Positions 11,993 through 22,927 of a stretch of 64,000 nucleotides of DNA are shown here, in pieces. The stretch lies in assembly GCA_036346275.1 (NCBI GenBank), contig CM070723.1:53398743-53462742 (forward strand), in the 5' to 3' direction. The notes under the pieces are model-generated. The model was not told the DNA's origin, made no database searches, and was given only the letters and a program-made list of their open reading frames with translations. The DNA comes from Otatea glauca. Its lineage: Eukaryota > Streptophyta > Magnoliopsida > Poales > Poaceae. The translations under genes were made by a program, and so were the position numbers. The stretch's first letter is position 1, and every line of letters begins with the position of its first letter.

Positions 11993-14660
11993 ATTCGTTC
12001 TCACAAGCGGTCTCGCAAAGAGCGAGAGGAAGAAAGAATAGAGGAGGAGGAAAAAATTCGGGATCAATCGAAAATGCAGGCGTGCAAGTGCAAAGGAAAG
12101 GGAAAGTGAAAGACCATGTGGAGGTCGATCCATTTTGTGATGAGTATTTGACTTTATTTGAGCAAGGTGTGCTCAAGTTTGAGTTTGATTTGGATTGATT
12201 TTCAAGATAGAGCAAGTTGAGTGGTGGTCGGAGACCGATCGTCCAGGCCCAGTGGTCGGTCTTTGGTTGGTCGGAGACCGGTCGTCCGACCCAGTGGTGG
12301 GGCTTTGGTGATCGGAGACCGTGGTCGACTCAGTGGTTGAGACTCAGAGTGGTTGAGTCGCGAGACGGTCGTCCGACCCAGTGGTCGGGGCTTTGGTGGT
12401 TGGAGGCAGTGGTTGAGTCGCGAACCGGTCGTCCAACCCGAGAGGTCGGGCTTTGGTGGATGGAGACCAATGGTCGGACCTCAGTGGTCGGGATAGAGAC
12501 CAATGGTCAGACCTCGAGTGGTCGGGTTGGAGACCAGTGATCAGACCAAGTATGGTCGGGGTTTTTGCTGGTCAGCGTAGTGTATATCTTTCTGTTGAGT
12601 TGGATATGTGTTGTTGGACATTGCTATGTGATGTGGTTTCCTTGTCTATGATGGTTGCAGGACTTTGGAGCTAGGTCATGGTGAGGCGAAGGGGATCAGG
12701 ACTAGGCTGAGAGAGCTGAGGTCCAGATGATCAAGGTATCGCCAAAGATGACTGAGGCCAGGGAGTAGCTGCAAGCCGAGAAGACAAAGGAATGGATGAG
12801 ATGCTAACTTGGAGCTGCTCTAATCAAGGAGGACCGTTGGATCGTGGTCAGGAAGATAGAGTAGCGGGTCAAGTTAGTGTGAGTTGAAAAGCGTGCAAAA
12901 CCCGTTGTGTTGTTGGGTTTCGGGTGAGCCCATGCATAGCTTTGTGAGTGGGTAAAATCTCAGCCCTTGATGGAGTACTCTAGGGTTTAGAGGCTCATCC
13001 AAGGGTGGTAGGTGTTCCAAGCATGCTATAAATAGACAGGGAGAGGGGTGTCTCTCGGTGTGGGTGTGCGTGAAGAGCATGTGAGGAAAGTGTGCGTGAG
13101 TAGGTGAGATTGCTCTGGAGGCCTCTGTGCTCCTGAAGCTTTGCCCACTTTGTAGTGAGGCTTTGTAAACCTACCCTCTGGAAATGAAAGATTGCTTTCC
13201 CATCTTTGAGTTCACTTTTCTCATTTACATTATGCTTTAAATTCAACATTTAATTTCATGCACTTTACCTTCTGTATGGTTGGATTTTCTTCCTCTCCTT
13301 CTAAGTGCTTTTGGATTTTATGCCAAGGATGAAAGATTACTGGATGAATCTTCTATAGATCATATCCCAATCATCTAGGCAATCTACAACCTCTTCTATT
13401 CAGTTTTGCAAGAAACCATTTTTTTGTGCCTAGTAGAAGAAAGTGCTTTGAGATCGTGTTTCTATTTGTTTGAAGGGTTGTTTCTTCGTGTACTTACTTG
13501 CCACGATTTGTGGAGAGTCATCCAAGGATATTCGACCATCAACTCCCACGGCAAGTTAGGGGTGAGATCGTGTTCGTGACTCGTGTTTGGTGTTGCATTT
13601 GTTAACTGAAAGGGGCGAACCTTGGTATCAATTCCTTCAATTGATGTTTGAAATAGGTTCTGACATCCTTAGGGAGGTGCACACCAATTTTCACTGTTTT
13701 TGGATCAGCCGATCAAAAGTTACATCGATTTCTGTTTTAAGATTGTGCTGATTTTACTGTTCACCCGAACACTATTCACCCCGAGAATTGTTCATCCGAC
13801 CTCTGCAGGTCGGAAGTACTGTTCATCCGACCTCTGTAGGTCGGGAGTACTATTCATCCGACCGATCTTGGGTGAAGTCTTTATTCATATCGAACACTTA
13901 TTCATCAGGCCGAGCTACCCGACCGGTCACGATTTTTCTTGTTCACCCGACCTTAACTGGTCGGTGCCTCTGTTCATACAATTGCCTGATCGATGGTTCA
14001 TTTCCTTCTTTCTGGTCTTTTGGTGGTTTGAATTCTAGGGGGAAAGTTTATTCGAAAATTTTATTTGGGATCATTCACCCCCCCCTCTGATCGTCATTTT
14101 GATCTTTCAGAAAGCAAAGGAAGAAGCAAGTGCATGCCCGCACAATTTAGCGTACCAAGATCTCTTCCTACCTCGTGGAGCTGTAGCACCCATGTGTATG
14201 TGCGGAGATCTTTGCAGGCTTGTCCGCTCTTGAGAAATTTCAACTTGGAAGAGGAGGTATTGGAAGTGCCGCAACTACGCCTTCAATCCGCCGGAGAAGA
14301 GCCTGAAGGATCACCGCATGGTAACAATCGTACGGGTTCCATAATATTTGTGAATGAAACTTTGCTAATTTACGTTTCATGCAGTCACCTCCGCCATGTG
14401 TGAATTTGAGCGATGGTTTGATCGGAGATCAACCAGGGACCAAAGGCTTCTTGACCAAGCCAACCAGTAGAACGAGTTCACGCGGCGGCTTCAAGAACAA
14501 CGCGATGTCGCACGCGAGGAGGCATGTACGAAGGAAGCGGAGGAGAAGGAGGCCGAGAGAGAGAGAGGAAACGAGAGAGGGCGCGGCGTGCCAGAGAAAC
14601 TCCGTCGGAGGCATGGGCGAATGGGAAGTGGCCTCGAAGCACTCAGTAGACGTCTGGTGT
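11990..14660 (+). pseudogene. GRF-type zinc finger / coiled-coil gene of the MULE, interrupted by a solo LTR
   Basis: The reading frame starting near 11990 (SQAVSQRARGRKNR) stops at the LTR insertion point (12106) and resumes in frame at 14115 once the LTR and one copy of its 5-bp duplication are discounted. The second part shows PMCMCGDLCRL (about 14188-14220), then RYWKCRNYAFNP and, after an intron (14321-14384), CEFERW. This CxCG...YWxCxNY...CxFxxW pattern is a GRF zinc finger, a domain that binds single-stranded nucleic acid in other proteins. A charged heptad-like tail (NEFTRRLQEQRDVAREEACT) suggests a coiled coil. An in-frame TGA after LVRS, a frameshift at PPPC and a TAG show decay. 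A polyadenylation-like AATAAA lies at 14709-14714. The role in transposition is unknown. Confidence 0.72.
12107..14109 (+). mobile_element. Solo LTR (2.0 kb) nested in the MULE
   Basis: It starts TGAAAGACC and ends GATCTTTCA, a 7-bp inverted terminus with TG..CA, flanked by identical GAAAG copies (12102-12106 and 14110-14114). The right end (TTCACCCCCCCCTCTGATCG...) has the C-tract typical of plant Copia-type LTR 3' ends. No internal retroviral genes or primer-binding site are present, so this is a solo LTR. Inside are imperfect repeats of GGTCGGAGACC type (12220-12560) and CCGACCTCTGCAGGTCGG type (13790-13860). Confidence 0.88.
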
Positions 14661-15437
14661 TAACTTTGGTTCTCCTTGTTCGTGGTACTCCTTTCAGTTT
14701 TAAGCCGTAATAAAGAATACGACCTACCCTTCAAGTGTATGCTCACTGTCCTCAACTAGCCTTAGAGAGGGAACCGATTCCATTTCCGGAGGGCTCGGAT
14801 ATGTCCTACTGCTCCAGCTGTCCCAAATGATGTTATTTTTGTCCATCAAGATAGGTTATAGCATTTTAAGTTCATCATATTTGGTTTCATCAAGTTTGAC
14901 CCTCATTTGCGAAAGATACGACCATTTTGATGTTTTACCGATTGCATGTTCGGACAACAATAAAATAGTGCAGCCTAAAGTGACATCTAAATATTTTTAC
15001 ATAATTGTAACCTATGCAAGCCCAAGAATGCAACAAAACTGGTTCTGTCAAATTTTGAGGTCCTTTAGACACTATTCTAACTACCTGAAACATGAATGCT
15101 ATAAAGGGTTTAAATTAGCCATCTTTGATTCAAAATGCAATCATATTTAGATATTTTTGCACAAATGAGGTGCATAAGGTTGTACTAACTTATTCTATTT
15201 TATTTCATGATTTATGGATCAATACACAAAGTAATTCGTTCACAATCCATAATTACAGCGTAGCATTCGAACTCAAATAAAATTATTTTTCCGCAAACAA
15301 CACATAGATTTTTATTTTAGAATCAAACTCCTCATTCCAAAACTTAAATTTAGAAAAAAGTTTCATTTCATTTGGACACTCCTATCAAAAGGCATAAAAT
15401 AAAAACAAAAAATACTAAATAAAAAAATTTATTTATT
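14661..15437. other. AT-rich interior of the MULE, no gene seen
   Basis: This holds the 3' end of gene 3 (AATAAA at 14709) and then AT-rich DNA up to the right TIR. One open frame at 14827-15150 has no recognisable features. Confidence 0.5.
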
Positions 15438-15663
15438 ATGGCTAACCCCTGTCGCCCCTCTGTTGGGCGATCGCCCCTGTCTCGGGCGACAGGGGGGCCC
15501 ACACCAACGACCGTCCAACGGAGTAATGGCGGAGGCAGCTATCGCCCGTGTATGGGGCGATCGCCCCATACACGGGCGACCGACGTCCATTTCTGCAAAA
15601 TTTTCATCCCGACGCCTAGTTTTGAAAAAAAGAATAAAAATAAATATTAAAGAAAAAAAATTC
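15438..15663 (-). repeat. Right terminal inverted repeat of the MULE
   Basis: It is the reverse complement of the left TIR, with an extra palindromic block (perfect 38-bp inverted repeat at 15542-15579 centred on GCGATCGC) that the left TIR lacks. It ends exactly at the right target duplication (15664-15673). Confidence 0.88.
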
Positions 15664-16240
15664 GGTAGAAATGTAGCATTGAGAGAGAGAGAGAGAGAGA
15701 AGCCTGGGCCAGCCCACTTCATCCCAAAGTAAGACAGAGGAGAAGGGAGAGTGGGCCCAATCGGTAGGCCTCAGTTTCCTCTCCTATTCTGGCCCGGCCC
15801 ATTGAAACCCAGCAGAGAACATTGCACAACTATAAATGGATCACAAGTTCAGTGACAGGTGGGACCACCTGCAAGTGACTCATAGGTGAGCCCAGAGTCT
15901 CTTACAAACGGGTCCACATGACAGTACTTGCAATCGAACGCAACGAGCACGGTTAGTACTTGCCCATACACATGCCCGCGAGCCCAATTTCCCCCTACGA
16001 GCATGCCCGCAAAGGGCGACAGGCAAAGAACATCACCTATGCCCATCACCCGCGGGTACTCGATGCCCATGGGGCATGCCTGTGTGCCTGCCATGATGTG
16101 GAGGGGAGATGGATAGGGCCACTGCTTGCATACCTTAATGCCAATATATGATGGCGTCCAATCTCAGTCATGGCTACATATGCAGGTGATGGTAGGTTCA
16201 GATCTAGGCGACGGTGTCCTCATCTAGCTCTTGATGGTAA
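15664..16240. other. Spacer between MULE and the 5.4-kb LTR, no gene seen
   Basis: It begins with the right MULE target duplication (15664-15673). A (GA)n run follows at 15680-15700, then moderately GC-rich DNA with repeated gcccat/atgccc motifs. Similar motifs recur right of the LTR (22200-22290), so both may be remnants of one older repeat. Confidence 0.4.
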
Positions 16241-16245
16241 TGGAT

Positions 16246-19200
16246 TGTAACATCCCGAAAAAATCAAAAATACGAAAAATAAAAAGTTTGAAATTTAAAA
16301 ATAGAATTGAATAAAAATTTCAATTGGAATCAAGATTTTTATTTTAAACAATATCTTTTCCTCATTTTCTTGCATTCTAAGCTTAAAGAAAAGAAATATT
16401 TCAATATTAAAACTATTTCTTCCAAAACAAACAAACTATAAAAATGAATTTGAGATGTGATCTTTAATTTGAATTTTAATTTCCTGAGTTTTCTGAAATA
16501 TTGGTTCTTCTTGAGTTTTGCTCTAAAAGAAAAGTCATATATATTGAAATGGTAAAAGTAAAAAGGTAAAAACACAATAGCAATAAAAATGTGCAAAAAT
16601 AATACTAAAATATCATAGCACTCCAGAACCCTAATCAGGTCAGTTGAGATATCCTGAACCCATTAAAATATAATAAAAGCAAAGTGTAATCACGTGAGAA
16701 TAAATCAATGCAGATCTTGTTAGATTTCATCAGAAATCTCCAGAGATTGTCCTGAGCCAAAAATTTTACAAAACTGACATAAGATCCTTATATACCTCTG
16801 GTAAAAATATCAAAAATTAAAAATTATATTTAAATCTTTTAATAATTTAAAAACAGAAAGTAAATAACTCTGAAAATAGCAATGTCAGAATTTTTATAAT
16901 TTAAATATAAAATATAAAAATCTTAAAATTTTACAGAAGATAAATTTTGTCACTTAAAATATTCACAAAAAGTTTCAAAAAATAATAACCTCATTTTGGT
17001 AATCAATTAAATAGAAAATAGAATAAACAGAAATGATAAAAGTCTCATTGTCAGAATTTTAATAAAAATTTTACCAAGAGTTTTTATCTGATAATTTTAC
17101 TGTACTCTGACCTTTACCTTACCGACCTATATAAAAATCTTCATAAAATCTTGAGTCAGTTTCATAGCCTAATCCAGTGGATGATCACATGTTGTCCAGA
17201 GTCTTCGGCAATATTGCCCTTCTGCTTTCAATGACATGTGGGCTCGGCAACCCAGCTAGCCTTTTTCGAATTCCTCCCTGTCTCCTTGTCCCCACCTGTT
17301 AGCCAGCACAGCCACCTCTCCCGTTCCCCTCTCTCGCGCAGAAAAGCCTCACGCGCCATCCCGACCGAAGCGCCTCTGCTCTCCCTTCGGTCAAAGCCGA
17401 GCCACACAAGAGCCAAGGCTGAGCCCACGTCAACCTATTCCCCAATCTTCTCCCGCTTTACTCTTTCTTCCTCCCTCTTCCTCTCTGTTTCTCTCTCGCG
17501 CGCGCAGTTGGTCGAGCCGCCGTTTTGATCTCGCGTTCAAATACTGTCGAACCACCTTAGCTAGCTATAAATACCCCCAGATCATCCAAGACCGTAGCCC
17601 ATTGTTTCACTACCACAGCCCCGCTCGAAAATCACTTCATCCTCTCCAAACACGACGAAATTCAGTGAGAAAGGGGAAAACCTTGAATTATCGAATCCAG
17701 TGAGCCACATTCAAATTCATTTGAGCTATAGCTACCTCATAGTCCCTACAATCCATCATCACCTACAATCGAAGCTCGTCTTCACAAGAGACCCGCCGCG
17801 CCATGTTCTTCCGCCGTGGCCACCTGCTCACGGTGAGACCCCTCTCCCGCATACTCTTCTTCCTAGTTAAGTGCTAAAACGGATCACCCTTTACTCCTTG
17901 ATGCTCAACTCGGTGAAAATGAGACCTGTAAATCCCTAATTTTACCGCGCCACCATCGGCCATCGCCGCCGCCGCCCCTCATCGGTGGCGTACCAACTCC
18001 GGCCACCTCCGACCGAACCAACACCACTCACGTGTGCGCAAAGGCATGCTGATGCTCACGGCGGAGCCTATTCGCCACCTCCGGGGAAGCCTCGCCGCCG
18101 CGAACCCCGTTTACCCTTGCCCTACTTTGGCTCTATGCCATGTCGGACTGGTCGGTCAGCCTCTGAGCCGTGCCGCGCCTCTGCCCCGTAGGCCCCGCAT
18201 GTCAGCCATTAAAGCGCTCAGCTCCCTCTGTCAGCCAGGGCCCGTTTGTCAACCGCCCGCACTGCGCAGCCTCTCGCTGCCAGATGGGCCTAGCCTGTCA
18301 GTGCCTCAGCCCAGTCGCAACCCAAAAACGGAAAGCGCCTTTCCGGCTCAAAGGCGCACTTTCTGAAAGAGGCAATTCTCCTGATTTTCATCATTTTTCT
18401 AAACCGCACACATTCATTTGCTTACATCTTTTTCATTTCAGCTCCAAATGAAATGAAGTAAATTTATAAATTCATGATAAATCATGTAGATTCATAATAC
18501 ACAAAAATATTTTGAAAATTAACTCTGTTTAAATTTTAAATTTAATTTTAAAAAAGGGATAAAAAATATGTCATATATGGAAATTTTGCGAATGAACTCC
18601 AATTTGAATGAAACCAATTTTGTTAGAAACCTTAACTCCTCAGGAACCTAAATATGCAAAAGTATTTAGATTTGGACTTGATTTACATCATTTTCTAAAG
18701 TAAGCTGTTTCCCATGTATTGAATATTCAAATATGAATATCTTTTGCAAAAAGGATTCAATTCATATCAAACCAGTTTCTATGTGTTTAAAATTTAGTAA
18801 TATACCTAGATATGTAAAAACATTTAGAATTGAATCTAGTTTGAATTAAATTTGAAAATAGATTATTTTCCAATCAATACAAATTAAAATAAATAAAACT
18901 TAAAGCATACAAGTTCAAATAATGGTATACTGATTCCTATGTCTTTAATAAAACCATAATACACCTGTTTATGCAAGAATATCTCATGTTTGTGCAGATT
19001 TGAATTAAGTGCATATTAGATCTTAATGTTTACTTATATGGAAAATATCTCGGATAAAAGCAAAATATTGCAAAACCAACTTTAAAACACTCTTAGTGAT
19101 GTCCCCTACTTATGCCTGAAAAATGGATAAATTATTCTGTAAGGTGTAGTCGCAAACTCCTTTATCACATGAAGTTTAGAAACACTTAAGCCTTTTCAGC

Positions 19201-21642
19201 AGCCTGTAAAATATCTTGTCTAAATACAATTATTAAGAATATTAGCCTAGAAATGATATTTAATATATATACTACCATAATCCAAAAAAAATATTCTTAT
19301 TACAACTTGCTTTGCATCTGAATCCTGCTAGCCCAATATCCTTAAGTGTTATGGTCATCAGAAACCTTAGTGCTATATAAGCTATTTCAGCAATGAATAT
19401 AATGACTCATCCAAATCCTAAAATTTATGAAATTAGCTTACAAACGCTTTCTAAAGTATAGACTACCCTGTTCTAAAGAAATAATCTTGTCTCGTTATGT
19501 TTTGCATATAAATCCTATTAGCAAAATAACCTTAAGTATTATGATTTTTGGACTTCATAATATGAATAAGCAACTTGGTAGTATTGAAGAAACCTTAGTT
19601 AAGATATCTGTATCATTAGATCCTTCTTAGAAACCACAAATATATATAACTAGTAACCTAGCTTAACAGATCTAATATATTCGAAACTACTTCTCGTACA
19701 AAATCAATTAAGGATTAAGTGCTATTGATTCATAGCATGAAACTTAATGATCTAATGTGATTAATTCTATTAATCCAAATAATTTTAGCATCTAGAATTC
19801 AAAAATCAAGAATAGATAGTCTATAAAAGAAACCGTGCATTGCTCAACCTAAAAGCTGTTAACGATATGAATGTATATTCGACTATAATACAAGAACGTG
19901 AAATCATTCAACACAAACCCTAAGTCACACCTATTTTCTATAGTTAATTTTATTTGATTTTTCATCTGACTTCTTTTTGCCCTTATTGAACTTTGTTATT
20001 TCGTATATTCCGTTGAACGACGTGTAGAACCCGACGTCATCGATTTCATCGTCGACTACGTCAGCTGCGACTTTGACTTCGTCGTAAGCAATGAATAAGC
20101 AAGGCAAGCACCCCCTTTGATCATATTGATCCCAATTTTATAAATATTTTCATTAAATGTTTTACTGCATGCGTTACTTTTATTAAAGTCTGCTATCTCG
20201 TGGGTAATGGTAGTTGTACCTGTAGTTTCATAGAACTTCCTTGATAAGTATGGATTTGTGAACATTGATAACCCTAGAATAACATAGACAATACTTGATG
20301 TCAGTTTTGGGTTACTCACACGTAGTGTTTATGCTTAGCCATGCTTGAAAGAACTTAAAACTTTGACATGATTAAAAATGTTGGATATGACATTTAATGG
20401 GTATGACCCTTCGTTATGATTGGTATTTTGGATGAAAATGAAAATAAGACTATGGTTTTGATGCGGGTAATTACTGGCAATAGCCGGAAGTGCAGGTGTT
20501 GCACGTAGTGTAGGAGGAGATTATTGCCCGTGTCGGATTAAGGACCGAACTATGGGTTGTTTTAAGGCCAAGAAATACGTACAACCACAAGTGCTGGTAT
20601 AGGTCAGCCTTAAACCAATTAAGTTATCTAGTTTAACTTTGCACTTTGGAAGGCTGGAGTAGTACGAGCTATTTCTTAATGGATTGCTCGAAGGGACGTC
20701 CGCACCGAGGTGATCATGGATCAAACGTTTACCGATACACCGGTGTACGCCATACTATAGGGAGTTCCATCATTTCTATGCTCTGAGTTCTTCTGCCATA
20801 GTATGGGTTTAACGTCCCGGGCTGGTGCAAAGTTAACCTAAGTAATGTAAAGGTTTTTGTTATGAACATTCTGGCCACTACGTCAAAGGTGCGTGAAACA
20901 TTCGGCAAAAAGAAAAGATCATGACTTGTGGTTAAAGATGTACACCTCTGCAGAGTGTAAAACTAATCGATTAGCCGCGCCTACGGTCATGGGCACTTGG
21001 TAAAGTCATCACATGGTTAGCTGTTTTTATTTTCATAAAACTCTGGATTCTACCAGGTGTTGGTAGAAATTGGTTCGTCGATGTGGTCATGATACCCAGG
21101 TTCGTGTCTTTCTTATTCGTACTCTACATATTGTTATTTCTGTATTAAATTGCTTTTTCTTAAATATTAATTGTTTGCAATCTATTATTCTGTATTTACA
21201 TTTCAAATTGGCTTTATGTAAATTAACCGTAGTAGCCTTTCTTTTGAAATGGCTTGCATATATTATAGGTTTTGCAAAAGTCTTGCGGAGTACGTAATGT
21301 ACTCACCCTTGCTTATTTGTTGTTTTTAGGTGAAGAATCAGATTAGTTCGGTGAAACCTATTTGACGCAGGATTCGGGAATGTTGAGGATGAAGCTTTTC
21401 TAGGGATAATTCCTTGTCAGTTGCCTGAGGGTTGGATGGGCACACTACAAGATTTTTTATTCTTTCCGCTGCATTTCACTCTGTATTGTAAGACCTTATT
21501 GTATAAATTACCATTATCAATTGTAATAAAGAGTATGGATGTGATATCAATTGTTGTAAATGTGCGTGCTAGCCACTGATCATGGGACTAGTACTGTATG
21601 CACATGAGATTTTCATTTTTGCATTTATGTGAAAATGTTACA
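16246..21642 (+). mobile_element. Probable solo LTR of a large Gypsy-type retrotransposon (5.4 kb)
   Basis: The unit starts TGTAACATCCCG and ends AAAATGTTACA, sharing the 8-bp inverted terminus TGTAACAT/ATGTTACA, and is flanked by identical TGGAT copies (16241-16245 and 21643-21647). A TATAAATA promoter-like box lies at 17566-17573, followed by a long leader-like region. There are no gag/pol motifs, no primer-binding site and no visible second copy of the terminus, so a solo LTR fits best. Its length is high for an LTR but compatible with the large LTRs of some grass Gypsy lineages. A non-autonomous element with diverged internal structure is the alternative. Confidence 0.78.
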
Positions 21643-21647
21643 TGGAT

Positions 21648-22927
21648 TCATATCCTAGCGCATCGTACCGTACTCTGGCTCCCTACGGCTGTTGCTTCAG
21701 ATCTCGACGATGTCGTCCTACATACTCTGGTTCCAGCAGTGTCCTCCTCTTCTATTTGTCCACGGTAGGAGAAGGACGATGAATGCTTGTGGTGGCCTAG
21801 CGCGGGTGGAGGAGGGTGGCGGTCATAGGGGTTGGAGTATGGAACGGGAGAGGCGCGAGGTGGGAGGAGCTACGATGCAGGAGGAGAGGGAGAGAGGGAA
21901 GCGGTGGAGAGAAGAGTATGCCGGAGCCGAAGGAGGGAGAGATGATTTGCCAATGATTGGCTCTAGTCTGGGCTAGGGTGCGGGCATGCGACGCTGTAAG
22001 GTTTAGGGGAGTCGAGAGAGAGTGAGACAGATGCGGGAGAGAGGCGGAGTTGGGTTTGGGGATGGATGAGAGGGGACTAGGGATGGTCAAGTGGGGGTAC
22101 CGGGGTAGAGTGTAGTATTAGGTTTTGTTCCTAGGGGCCTATTTATCAGAGAAAGATGTCGGGTAAACGGACAAAGCATGTACAGGTGGAACTCTCTCAT
22201 GCTAATGCTCATCTCGTCTGTCCAATGGGCAGAGGATTGCCCCCATGCTCATGCTTGTGGGCAAAGAAAGGCACCTATGCCCAGCCAGGTCCATTAAAGT
22301 ATTTACTGGTAATCAGGCACAATTGCGATAGCCAGGTTCATTAAAATATTTACGGGTAATCAGACACAATTGCCATCCCTAGTCAGCAATGGCTGCAGGC
22401 AAAGCCAAGCTAAGGCGAGCTTGCGGGACAACTTAAGAAGAAGAACTTGGGCAGAAGGCCATGAATAATCTCGCATGCTGAAGATAAAAAGAGAGCAAGA
22501 AACCAATCAAAACATCAAACTTCGATTAGTCAGGCTATTATATTGAGTTTGGAATTTGGAGGAGATGCACCTCCGGCCTCCATTTTACAAAACCCTTTCT
22601 CCTCCGGCTCCGATTGGCTTGACAGGCATACCACCGTCTCCGGAGAAGAAGGAAACAGGAGAGGCCACGGCTTGCGTGCATTTCCTGGATCGATCTGAGT
22701 AATCTCCCACTACGACTACACCTTCAACTCTCCAGCTAATTAGCCCTTCCCTAACCACGTCGCCGACCAACCGAGAACCCTAATTAAATCAACCAAGTGA
22801 TCGAGGAGCCACAAGTGTTGCCTAGCTAACCTATCACCTACTAATAGCTGCAGTGCACGCACCAAGAACGCAGGCACAGGCTTGGTAATTGCGTTGGGAG
22901 GTGCATGCATTTGCGTGGTTGGATCGA
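21648..22927. other. Intergenic stretch and ANT 3' flank
   Basis: 21690-22130 is purine-rich and low-complexity. 22156-22390 has ggcaaagaaaggcacctatgccc-type motifs like those left of the LTR. The part next to 22928 should hold the 3' untranslated region of ANT on the minus strand. No further gene is seen. Confidence 0.45.

Larger units (their letters stand above)
5289..15663 (+). mobile_element. Mutator-like transposable element (MULE), about 10.4 kb, three-gene, nested solo LTR
   Basis: The element is bounded by inverted repeats that both start GAATTTTTTTTCTTTAATAT when read inward and continue for roughly 190-225 bp, with identical 10-bp target duplications outside. All three internal genes read on the plus strand. 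They are a MURA-like transposase (about 6438-8978), a PMD gene (about 9339-11762) and a GRF zinc-finger gene (about 11990-14660). All are broken by frameshifts and stops, so this copy cannot be autonomous. A solo LTR (12107-14109) sits inside the third gene. Without it the element would be about 8.4 kb. The sharp TSD with strongly decayed genes suggests either an already defective copy that was mobilised in trans, or decay after insertion. Confidence 0.93.
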
